A stretch of 64,000 nucleotides of DNA, from the NCBI RefSeq assembly GCF_020531845.1, contig NZ_JAJAVF010000002.1:593543-657542 (forward strand), given 5' to 3'. This DNA is from Methylobacillus methanolivorans (lineage in GTDB: Bacteria; Pseudomonadota; Gammaproteobacteria; Burkholderiales; Methylophilaceae). Numbering within the stretch: the first letter of the stretch is position 1; each line of letters opens with the position of its first letter. Below are positions 56,578 through 64,000 of the stretch, one piece after another. The notes beneath the pieces are model-generated. The model saw only the letters and a program-made list of their open reading frames with translations, had not been told where the DNA came from and did no database searches. The translations under genes and the position numbers were made by a program.

Positions 56578-59034
56578 ATGACATACCAAGTGCAGGGACA
56601 ATCTTCCCAGCCACTTTCAACCAGGAATAGCATCCGGCAGGCTGTATGCCATGCTTTAGTAGCACTATCGCTAGGGGGCAGCTTTTTGCCACTTTCCCAT
56701 GCTCAGGAAATTGTGGCAGAGCAACAGCAATATCGCATTGCCGCAGGCTCTCTGGAAGATGCTTTGGCTGAGTTCGCCCAACAGGCAGGCATCCTGATTT
56801 CATTCGAGCCAGAGCTGGTGGTGGGTAAGCAAAGTAGCGGCTTGCAAGGCAACTACACTGCTAAACAGGCACTCAGCAAGCTATTGCAGGGCACGGGCCT
56901 TGATCAAATTGCGCGCGACAACGGTAGCTGGGGGTTGCGGAGGATTTCCACTACACCATTGCAGCATGGCGGCAGCCTGCCAGAGGTTAAAGTTCGTGCT
57001 GCAAAGCAGAGTGAATCCCTGGAGGATTTGCCATCAGCCTATCGTGGTGGCCAAGTTGCCACAGGGGGGCGTGTGGGCTTATTGGGTAATCTAGCCTACC
57101 AAGACACTCCATTTAGCATCACGAGTTACACGAGGGAACTGATACAGAATCAGCAAGCCACAACGATTGCAGATGTGGTGGCAAATGATGCTTCGGTGCG
57201 TAGTGCCAATCCAAGGGGCGGGCGTTTTGATCAGTTTTCCATTCGTGGGTTTACAGTAAGCAATGGTGATATAGCCTTGAATGGCTTATATGGCTTGCTA
57301 TCCAATTATGCTGTAGCAGTGGAAACGATAGAGCGTGTAGAGGTTCTCAAGGGCACCAGTGCTTTATTAAATGGAATGGCGCCAAATGGTGCTGTCGGAG
57401 GTGCGATTAATGTTGTGACTAAACGTGCGCAGGATGTTCCAATCACTCAATTGACGACGACCTATGCCAGTAAGGCGCAGTGGGGTGCGCATGTCGATGT
57501 GGGGCGCCGCTTCGGTCCGGATAATAGTGTGGGTATCCGAGTTAATGCGGCATACCGCTCGCCCGGTGAAACTGCATTTGATCACCAATCAACTGAGCAG
57601 AGTATTGGATCAGTTGCGCTTGATTACCGTGGTAATGATTTGAAGTTATCGTTGGATATGGGACATCAAGAACGCAATGTTGATGCACCACCAGAAAAAG
57701 TCACTTTGGCTGCAGGTGTTGCAGTGCCTGATGCAAAACGGATCGGGAAAAATTTTGCTCCGGCTTGGACGTATACCAATACTCGAGATACATATGCGGC
57801 CATTCGTGCGGAGTATGACTTTAATCCCAACTGGAGTGTATATGCTGCTATTGGTGGTAAACGGGCTGATTCTGACTTTTTGCGAGTGAATCCCAGAGTC
57901 AGTAATAATGCTGGTAATTTTACTGCATCACCATTTGTCTATTTGCGCTACGAAGATGTGTTTACTGCTGAGGCGGGGTTGCGTACCAAGTTTGCTACTG
58001 GAGATGTGCAGCATGCTGTGAATTTGGCTGGCAGTAAGTTCCGCCTGGATCATGGTGGTGCTTTCTATTATTTTTCTAATAGCATTTCCAATATCTATCA
58101 ACCTCCAACTCTTGCACGCCCGAATACCCATGGATTATCCCAGCATATTCCGAAAGCCGGATTAGTGGAGTTGAACAGCATAGCCTTGACGGATACTTTA
58201 TCCATGATGAATGATCGACTGCAACTCATCATTGGTGCACGCTCACAACAGGTACAAGTGGATACTTTTGATAGCTCCACTCGTATCAGTCACTACGATA
58301 AGCAGGCGTTGACGCCTGCTACTGCTGTTGTTTTAAAGTTAAATCAGCATGTTTCTTTATATGGAAATTATATTGAGAGTCTCTCTCAAGGACAGACCGC
58401 ACCGACCAATGGCACTGTAGATAACGCGGGGCAAGTATTACCTCCAATAAAATCCAAGCAGCTTGAAGCCGGAGTAAAGATGGATTGGGGGCATTATGGT
58501 AGTACTCTGAGTTTATTCCGCATTGAGCAACCTAGTGCTTTTGCCGAGAATCGTATATTTGCGTTGAATGGTGAGCAACGCAATGTAGGTATCGAATGGA
58601 ATGTGTTTGGTGAGCCAGTGGCAGGTTTGCGTACATTGGGAGGCATCATGTTGCTCGATAGTAAGCTGACCAGTACCCAAAATGGCACCAATGATGGTGC
58701 TAAAGCACCGGGTACGTCGCGTAGCAATTTTAACTTCGGTGTAGAGTGGGATGCTCCAGCAGTTGAGGGATTAACACTGACTGCTCGCACCCTTTACAGC
58801 AGCTCGCAATATATGGATGTGGCTAATACTCAGAAAATACCAAGTTGGGTCAGATTTGATATCGGCGCAAGGTATGCCATTCATCAATACCATTGGCCTG
58901 TGACTTTACGTGCATCGGTGGAGAATTTGTTTGACAGAAGTTATTGGGCATCTGCTGCTGCACCATCTGGTGCAAGTGGCTTGACCATTTCAACACCAAG
59001 AACGCTATTGCTTTCAGCCACAATTGATTTCTAG
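56578..59034 (+). CDS. TonB-dependent siderophore receptor with STN domain
   Basis: 818 aa from the ATG after GAGGA; signal peptide ends around SHAQE. STN domain at about residues 50-95 (IAAGSLEDALAEFAQQAGIL), TonB-box-like LPEVKVRA near 138-145, plug (VLKGTSALLNGMAPNGAVGG), then barrel ending TLLLSATIDF. The plug wording is that of ferric-siderophore receptors of the FpvA/FoxA kind. Controlled with the upstream FecI/FecR pair. Confidence 0.95.
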   Translation: MTYQVQGQSSQPLSTRNSIRQAVCHALVALSLGGSFLPLSHAQEIVAEQQQYRIAAGSLEDALAEFAQQAGILISFEPELVVGKQSSGLQGNYTAKQALSKLLQGTGLDQIARDNGSWGLRRISTTPLQHGGSLPEVKVRAAKQSESLEDLPSAYRGGQVATGGRVGLLGNLAYQDTPFSITSYTRELIQNQQATTIADVVANDASVRSANPRGGRFDQFSIRGFTVSNGDIALNGLYGLLSNYAVAVETIERVEVLKGTSALLNGMAPNGAVGGAINVVTKRAQDVPITQLTTTYASKAQWGAHVDVGRRFGPDNSVGIRVNAAYRSPGETAFDHQSTEQSIGSVALDYRGNDLKLSLDMGHQERNVDAPPEKVTLAAGVAVPDAKRIGKNFAPAWTYTNTRDTYAAIRAEYDFNPNWSVYAAIGGKRADSDFLRVNPRVSNNAGNFTASPFVYLRYEDVFTAEAGLRTKFATGDVQHAVNLAGSKFRLDHGGAFYYFSNSISNIYQPPTLARPNTHGLSQHIPKAGLVELNSIALTDTLSMMNDRLQLIIGARSQQVQVDTFDSSTRISHYDKQALTPATAVVLKLNQHVSLYGNYIESLSQGQTAPTNGTVDNAGQVLPPIKSKQLEAGVKMDWGHYGSTLSLFRIEQPSAFAENRIFALNGEQRNVGIEWNVFGEPVAGLRTLGGIMLLDSKLTSTQNGTNDGAKAPGTSRSNFNFGVEWDAPAVEGLTLTARTLYSSSQYMDVANTQKIPSWVRFDIGARYAIHQYHWPVTLRASVENLFDRSYWASAAAPSGASGLTISTPRTLLLSATIDF

Positions 59035-59043
59035 GTAATGACT

Positions 59044-59071
59044 CCAGGCTATCACAATTGGGATAGCCTGG
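59044..59071 (+). terminator. Hairpin after siderophore receptor gene
   Basis: CCAGGCTATC/GATAGCCTGG, ten-base arms, 8-nt loop, 10 nt after the receptor stop, no T-run. Probable attenuator between the receptor and the downstream membrane genes. Confidence 0.6.
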
Positions 59072-59130
59072 CATTGGTCATACATAGTCTAATATAATCA
59101 CGCCCATCTCTTTGAATGTAGCTATTCTTC

Positions 59131-59445
59131 ATGACAGTGAACTCAGCGCAGCAGGATAAGAAACATAAACCAACATCCTGGCTAGCGATCTTTTTTCATA
59201 TTACTACTACCGTGATTGGCGGATATTACCTGACTGCGCTCGTGGTGCAGTTTCTGGCCCTGGGCTTAGCTAAGCTTGGCATGCTTCGTAGCGAAGCCGT
59301 CGTTGCCAGTGCATTGTTGGCTTTCCTGATTTACCTCGTTATTCTTCTATGGGCATTTGCCGAGCGCCGTTTGCTGCGCATCTTTATGATGTTGTGCCTG
59401 TTTCCCTGTTTACTTTATCTGCTGGCTGACCAGTTCAGTAGATGA
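59131..59445 (+). CDS. DUF3649 iron-uptake-associated membrane protein
   Basis: 104 aa with about three membrane helices (SWLAIFFHITTTVIGGYYL, SALLAFLIYLVILLWAF, MLCLFPCLLYLL). Small proteins of this kind stand next to PepSY-TM and DUF3325 genes behind siderophore receptors, as here. Function not established; help in reductive iron release or transport across the inner membrane is suspected. Confidence 0.85.
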   Translation: MTVNSAQQDKKHKPTSWLAIFFHITTTVIGGYYLTALVVQFLALGLAKLGMLRSEAVVASALLAFLIYLVILLWAFAERRLLRIFMMLCLFPCLLYLLADQFSR

Positions 59446-59473
59446 CCACTGTTTGTATTGTTGATCATTGCTG

Positions 59474-61045
59474 ATGGAACCCTCTTTGCGTAAATCCATG
59501 GCGCTGTTGCACACCTGGGCAGGCGTTGTGTTGGGTAGTGTGTTGTTTGCGATCTTCTGGATGGGGACCTTGTCTGTGTTTGACAAGGAAATTGACCGCT
59601 GGATGATGCCTGCAACGCGGGTAAGTATGCCTGATGCCCCGGTGTCGCTAGATAAAGTAGTCTTGCCTCTGATTGAGGCAAGCAAGTTGTCTGGTAATCA
59701 GTGGGGCGTTACCCTGCCTAGTGAGCGTGCCCCAGTGTTTACGTTACGTTATCGCACTGAGCAGGGTGATAATGTCCGCCGTTATATCAACCCACATAAT
59801 GGTGAAATCACGGACGAGCGCTATACGTTGGGCGCCACCGGGTTTTTCTTTCCATTTCATTTTCGCTTGCATATTCAATGGCTGAAGCTGGGGTACTGGA
59901 TAGTTGGTCTTGCCGCGATGGGTATGTTGGTGCTGCTGGTTTCAGGCGTGATTATTCACAAAAAGATATTCACGGATTTCTTCACTTTTCGCCCGCAAAA
60001 GGCGATGCAGCGCTCAGCGCTGGATTTGCACAACCTGAGCGGTGTGCTGGCCTTGCCTTTTCATTTCGTGATCACGTTGTCTGGCCTGATCATTTTTGCT
60101 GCCACGTATTTTCCCAATACCAATAAGCTGGTTTATGCGGGTGATGAAGCGGCTTATGAGGTTGAAATGACCGGGCGCTACGATATCAAGCCAGCAGGTG
60201 AACCTGGTCAGCTAGCATCGCTGGATGCCATGTTGGCGCAAGCGAGGCAGCTGTGGGGTGGTGGACAGCCTTATTTCCTGCGTGTGCGTAATGCCGGGGA
60301 TGCCCATGCCTATGTCGAAATCCGCCGTTCCTATGAACAAGATGTCACCATGAATCTTGATACCATTTATTTTGATGGGATTTCTGGCGAAGTCTTGAGC
60401 CGATTCGAAGCCAAACCCGTACTGACAGTTCAACGCTACATCGCGGGGATGCACTTCATCCAATTCAATCATTGGCCATTGCGCTGGCTGTATTTCCTGG
60501 CTGGCCTGTCGGGATGCATATTGATTGCCACTGGTTTCTTGTTCTGGCTGGAGGCGCGTCGCGTGCGTCATGCCAAGCAAGGCTTGAAAGGCGTAGCGAT
60601 TGTGCACGGCCTGACCATAGGCAGTGTCACTGGCATCATCATCGCTACGCTGATGTTTTTGCTAGCCAATCGATGGCTGCCTGCAAACGCAGCCCTGCTG
60701 GGCTATGAGCGTGATGCACTTGAAGTCTGGGTATTCTATTTAACTTGGCTTGCCACCTTTGCCCATGCCTGGTTGCGTAGCCGTGCAGCATGGCGTGAGC
60801 AGGCATGGTTAATAAGCCTGTTGGCATTATTCGCTGTCGTTTCCAACGCAGTAACAACTACTCCGTTATGGCACATCCTGGCAGGGCACGACTATGCGAC
60901 GGCAGGCATGGATATTGTTTTGTTGCTCGGAGCTACTCTGGCCGCTTATGCGGCTTGGAAGCTAGGGCAGCGCAATAGCACTAGCCAGCGCAAGAAAACT
61001 ACGCCAGTTTCACCCTCCAGCATGGGGCTTGGGAAACATGAGTAA
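59474..61045 (+). CDS. PepSY-associated membrane protein (siderophore-iron reductase-like)
   Basis: 523 aa from the ATG at 59474 (a TTG lies two codons earlier). Four to five membrane helices with two PepSY regions in periplasmic loops; LLHTWAGVVLGSVLFAIFWM at the start and FHFVITLSGLIIF, LDLHNLSGVLALPFHF carry the conserved His residues that may bind heme. Related proteins such as FoxB or PiuB reduce ferric siderophores at the inner membrane. Sits in the usual DUF3649-PepSY-DUF3325 order. Confidence 0.88.
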   Translation: MEPSLRKSMALLHTWAGVVLGSVLFAIFWMGTLSVFDKEIDRWMMPATRVSMPDAPVSLDKVVLPLIEASKLSGNQWGVTLPSERAPVFTLRYRTEQGDNVRRYINPHNGEITDERYTLGATGFFFPFHFRLHIQWLKLGYWIVGLAAMGMLVLLVSGVIIHKKIFTDFFTFRPQKAMQRSALDLHNLSGVLALPFHFVITLSGLIIFAATYFPNTNKLVYAGDEAAYEVEMTGRYDIKPAGEPGQLASLDAMLAQARQLWGGGQPYFLRVRNAGDAHAYVEIRRSYEQDVTMNLDTIYFDGISGEVLSRFEAKPVLTVQRYIAGMHFIQFNHWPLRWLYFLAGLSGCILIATGFLFWLEARRVRHAKQGLKGVAIVHGLTIGSVTGIIIATLMFLLANRWLPANAALLGYERDALEVWVFYLTWLATFAHAWLRSRAAWREQAWLISLLALFAVVSNAVTTTPLWHILAGHDYATAGMDIVLLLGATLAAYAAWKLGQRNSTSQRKKTTPVSPSSMGLGKHE

Positions 61046-61346
61046 TACCATGTGGATACATGCTATCGGGCTGGCTGCTGCCTATTTAGGCTGGGCCAGT
61101 TTGGCCTTGTCGCAGGAAAAACACAGATTAACGGTCACTGTGTCGATAGTTGCTCGAGTCAAGCAAGCACGCCTGCTGGGTGCAGGTTTGTTGCTGCTGA
61201 GTATGGTGGCTAGCTGGGTGACAGATGGCGCCAGTTTTGGCTCCTTGCTGGGAGTCATACAACTCAGCTTTGCGGCCATGATGGTTGCGCTGACCCTGGC
61301 TTGGAGGCCGGCTTGGTTGCGATGGTGGGCGAGGCGGCTATCTTGA
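61038..61346 (+). CDS. DUF3325 small membrane protein
   Basis: 102 aa, start ATG overlapping the PepSY gene end by 8 bp with GGGA upstream. Three likely membrane helices (WIHAIGLAAAYLGWASLALS, LGAGLLLLSMVASWVT, IQLSFAAMMVALTLAW). Last gene of the iron module before a strong terminator. Function unknown. Confidence 0.82.
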   Translation: MSNTMWIHAIGLAAAYLGWASLALSQEKHRLTVTVSIVARVKQARLLGAGLLLLSMVASWVTDGASFGSLLGVIQLSFAAMMVALTLAWRPAWLRWWARRLS

Positions 61347-61363
61347 AGATGGATTAGTTATAA

Positions 61364-61401
61364 AAAAACGGCGGCGAGATACACATCTCACCGCCGTTTT
61401 T
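61364..61401. terminator. Bidirectional terminator
   Basis: AAAAACGGCGG...CCGCCGTTTTT with an inner GAGAT/ATCTC stem, one mismatch and a 4-nt loop; A-run and T-run on either side. Separates the iron module from the convergent glucan synthase gene. Confidence 0.9.
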
Positions 61402-61422
61402 GTTTGCCTGCAATAATAAAAG

Positions 61423-64000
61423 CTATGCTTGTTCAGGCTTGCTATCAGGCAATTGCGCGATGATCTGGCAGGCCAGGGTGCTCCAGTAAGGCATGGATTG
61501 CAAGGTCAGCATGGTCACCCAAAGCTGTGCATCCAGGTTGCTGAAGCCGCGGGAGTAGAGCATGGCCCCAGCAGCAACGATCAGTGCCAACAGTAGCAGC
61601 ACTTCTTCGCGGATGGGTGTGAGCAGGCCGAAGATACTACCCTTGACTGCCTTGCCCTTGTTGGTGGTCTTGAATACGCCACGCTTCTGGATCAGGCCCA
61701 TCATGATGCCGCGTGCGATGGTGTGCGAAAGACCAAGGCCTGCTAGCGATGCTCCCAGGATGTCAGACCATTTGCAGTCTTTCATGGTTTTGCGATACAG
61801 AATGGGGCCTAATGCTCCCTTGACCACAAGGAAGCATAGTACCGGTGTCAGCATGATGGAAACCGGCAGGCTGAATGATTTAGGGAAGGCAAGCATGGCC
61901 AAAGTCCAGCCAATGGAACTCATGGTGAAGATCAATTGCAGGCCGTCACCCAGCCAGCTTAGCCAGCCAGTCAGGAAGTGGTAGCGTTGACCGAAGCTGA
62001 GCGTGGATTTGCCGAGCAATTTTGGCAAGTGGTGCTTGAGGATCTGCATCGCACCAAATGCCCAACGGAAGCGCTGTGATTTCAGCGCTTCAAAGTTGGC
62101 GGGAGTAAGGCCGCGTCCAAAGACACGGTCAATATAACGCAGCTCGTAACCGCCTTCGAGCAAGCGCAAGCCTAGTTCGGTATCTTCGCAGATACACCAC
62201 TCAGACCAGCCGCCGAGATCAACCAATGCTTTGCGACGCACCAAAGTCATGGTGCCGTGCTGTATGAGCGCATTGCGCTCATGGCGGTGATGCATGCCGA
62301 TACGGAAGAAGCCTTCAAACTCCCAATTACTCATGCGACGGAAGAAGTTATTCTCAAATTCGCGGTGTGCCTGTGGTGCTTGCACTACCGCAACGCCTTG
62401 ATCCGAAAAGTGAGGAATCAACACAGCCAGCCAGTCGCGCGTGACGACGTAATCGGCGTCTACTACACCAACGACCTCTGCTCTGGGATCGGTTTCCTGC
62501 AAGGCAAAATTAAGCGCCCCAGCTTTGAAGCCCGGCCATTGTGGCAAGTGGTAGAACTTGAAGTTGTCGGGCAACTTGGCCATGTATTCTTCTACAGGCT
62601 TCCACTTGCTTTCGTCCTTGGTGTTGTTGTCAATCACCAGCACTTCGTAATTGGTGTAGTCAAGCTCTACTAGGCTTTCTATGGTGGCAATCACCATTTC
62701 CGGCGGTTCGTTGTAGCAAGCCAGATGAATAGATACAAAAGCCTCTTTTTCCGGTGGCACTGGTGCCGCAGGCTTGTAGGCGCGAATCCAGTAGCCCTTG
62801 AACATGACCTCGCTGAACTCAACGGCATAGGTCATGAGTACGGCTGTGGTCATCAGCAGGGCAAGAATCAGCCCCACAAGGATGATCATGTCGCGCAATG
62901 AATAATAGTAATCACCCGGCAGGTTCCAGGTTACAACCAAGACGGTAATACAGGCTTGCAGCAATACCGCCAGTGAGACCTGTGCGCCTGTACCCCAGCT
63001 ACGGAATCGTACTGCTAGGAACAATATCGGCAGGAAGGCTAGAATCGAACCCCAGAGTGCTTTGGAAACCCAGCGTAGATCTTTGGGCACTGCGCCGTGC
63101 AGGGAGTACTTTTCCTGGCGCTCAGCATCAAACATGCCCCAATATGCACCAGCCCAACCTTCGATCTTAACCTTCCATGGCTGATCAATCGCTTCCATCA
63201 GGTAGTAGTCGAAAGGCTCATGAGCGGTTTTGGCCAGGAATTCGCGCACAAACCGTGCCTGGTTGACGTTGGATGCAACCGAGGCATCAATGGTTGGCCC
63301 TTTGCTTGGCCAGCCGATTTCGCCAATCACGATCTTCTTGCGTGGATACTTGTCCAGCAACTCGTGATAGCGCTCAAGTGCGTAATCTACGGCCTTTTCG
63401 GCAGGTAGGCCTTCATGATAGGGAAGCAAGTGCACGGTGATGAAATCGACATGCTTGACCAATTGAGGGTAGCGTAGCCAGACATGCCAAGGCTCTGCCG
63501 TCGACACCGGTACGCGCGCTGTGCGCTTGGCTTCCTCAAGATAGGCAACCATTTCATCGGCTGTAAGGTCACCGCGCAAGATCGCTTCGTTACCAACGAT
63601 AATGCGCTCAATATTGGGATAGACCGCTGTCCTGGCCAGCAGGGCATCCAGTTCACGCTTGTTGTCATCGTGATCTGGCCCCAGCCAGGCGCCTGCGGTG
63701 ACTTTAAGACCAAGGCGGGCGGCCAAGGCGGTGGTTTCAGGGTTTTCCAAGGCGCCGTAGATACGGATGCGGTTGGTATATTTCTTCATCAGCTCCAGGT
63801 CTTTCAATATCTCAGCAGTGCTGGGATATTTACGTTCCTGTGGGCTTTGCCCAATCTGGTAGCCACTGTAAGCAAAGCCATTGACGATAGGGGGCGCATC
63901 AATCAATGGCAGTGCGCGATTGATGACTTCCCATATACCAAAATGCAGCAGTGTGACTGCCAAGGCAATAAAAAGGGCTTTGCTATATTTATTGATAAAT
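61423..64000 (-). CDS. GH17-GT2 membrane glucan synthase-like protein, 5' end outside window
   Basis: At least 859 codons; the frame is still open at the right edge, so the TTG at 63963 is not assured as start. Order: membrane helix, a GH17-like beta-1,3-glucanase domain (VNGFAYSGYQIG to VIGEIGWPSKG, with Glu in VGNEAILRGD and GEIGWP), several helices, a GT2 domain with the D/D/D and QRFRW motifs (VVDADYVV, CEDTELGLRL, KSQRFRWAFG), then more helices. This GH17-GT2 pairing is known in NdvB-type cyclic or linear beta-glucan synthases. UDP-glucose-dependent beta-glucan synthesis is the likely role. Confidence 0.88.
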   Translation of the reverse strand, partial: FINKYSKALFIALAVTLLHFGIWEVINRALPLIDAPPIVNGFAYSGYQIGQSPQERKYPSTAEILKDLELMKKYTNRIRIYGALENPETTALAARLGLKVTAGAWLGPDHDDNKRELDALLARTAVYPNIERIIVGNEAILRGDLTADEMVAYLEEAKRTARVPVSTAEPWHVWLRYPQLVKHVDFITVHLLPYHEGLPAEKAVDYALERYHELLDKYPRKKIVIGEIGWPSKGPTIDASVASNVNQARFVREFLAKTAHEPFDYYLMEAIDQPWKVKIEGWAGAYWGMFDAERQEKYSLHGAVPKDLRWVSKALWGSILAFLPILFLAVRFRSWGTGAQVSLAVLLQACITVLVVTWNLPGDYYYSLRDMIILVGLILALLMTTAVLMTYAVEFSEVMFKGYWIRAYKPAAPVPPEKEAFVSIHLACYNEPPEMVIATIESLVELDYTNYEVLVIDNNTKDESKWKPVEEYMAKLPDNFKFYHLPQWPGFKAGALNFALQETDPRAEVVGVVDADYVVTRDWLAVLIPHFSDQGVAVVQAPQAHREFENNFFRRMSNWEFEGFFRIGMHHRHERNALIQHGTMTLVRRKALVDLGGWSEWCICEDTELGLRLLEGGYELRYIDRVFGRGLTPANFEALKSQRFRWAFGAMQILKHHLPKLLGKSTLSFGQRYHFLTGWLSWLGDGLQLIFTMSSIGWTLAMLAFPKSFSLPVSIMLTPVLCFLVVKGALGPILYRKTMKDCKWSDILGASLAGLGLSHTIARGIMMGLIQKRGVFKTTNKGKAVKGSIFGLLTPIREEVLLLLALIVAAGAMLYSRGFSNLDAQLWVTMLTLQSMPYWSTLACQIIAQLPDSKPEQA

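Overview
The window looks like chromosomal DNA of a Gram-negative proteobacterium. It holds several TonB-dependent receptors, an OprO/P-type porin, an OmpW, an RND pump and sigma-54 promoters. GC content is moderate (judged by eye, roughly 50-55%). The gene set and codon style fit a betaproteobacterium, and a Methylophilaceae-like methylotroph is my best guess. That is an inference: no rRNA, tRNA or methanol-oxidation gene is present to confirm it. I saw no insertion sequence, CRISPR array, tRNA or phage.

Region 1 (1-10031, minus strand, read right to left): ECF sigma factor, FecR-type anti-sigma, a very large (1198 aa) TonB-dependent receptor with an STN signalling domain, an exported protein of unknown family, an RTX calcium-binding protein, and the start of a type I secretion ABC exporter cut by the window edge. 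The order sigma / anti-sigma / receptor / secreted protein / exporter copies the hasI-S-R-A-D hemophore operon, but the secreted protein is an RTX protein. Region 2 (10101-16266): an AstE/aspartoacylase-like hydrolase, a YceI protein, a DUF748 (AsmA-like) protein and a small protein, then ribA.

Region 3 (16405-34821) is a large organosulfur-scavenging island: a SfnR-like sigma-54 activator, four acyl-CoA-dehydrogenase-fold flavoenzymes (two SfnC-like, two SfnB-like), an SsuD-type sulfonate monooxygenase, MetY, an OmpW porin, an MsuE-type FMN reductase and SfnG (dimethylsulfone monooxygenase). MsuE and SfnG sit inside one operon with a complete LIV/HAAT-type ABC transporter (livF, G, H, M, K) and a shortened, active-site-less AMP-ligase homologue. 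I find five -24/-12 (sigma-54) promoter matches with correct GG/GC spacing, one ahead of each transcription unit except metY, and repeated TGCTG/CAGCA dyads upstream of them. The proposed logic: the transporter and OmpW bring in a sulfone or sulfonate, MsuE supplies FMNH2, SfnG, SsuD and the SfnB/C enzymes release sulfite, and MetY assimilates the reduced sulfide.

Region 4 (35063-46235): a small membrane protein, an OprO/P porin whose signal peptide looks frameshifted, an RND efflux operon with divergent TetR regulator and operator, MntP behind a yybP-ykoY-type manganese riboswitch, a Kdo/InaA-like kinase, a LysE exporter and a small membrane protein. Region 5 (46393-54881): glycogen metabolism (glgB divergent from glgC, two GH57 enzymes, a ROK sugar kinase). 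Region 6 (54979-61346): a second FecI/FecR/TonB-receptor set followed by DUF3649, PepSY-TM and DUF3325 membrane proteins, a typical siderophore-iron module. Region 7 (61423-end): a GH17-GT2 membrane glucan synthase-like protein whose 5' end lies outside the window.
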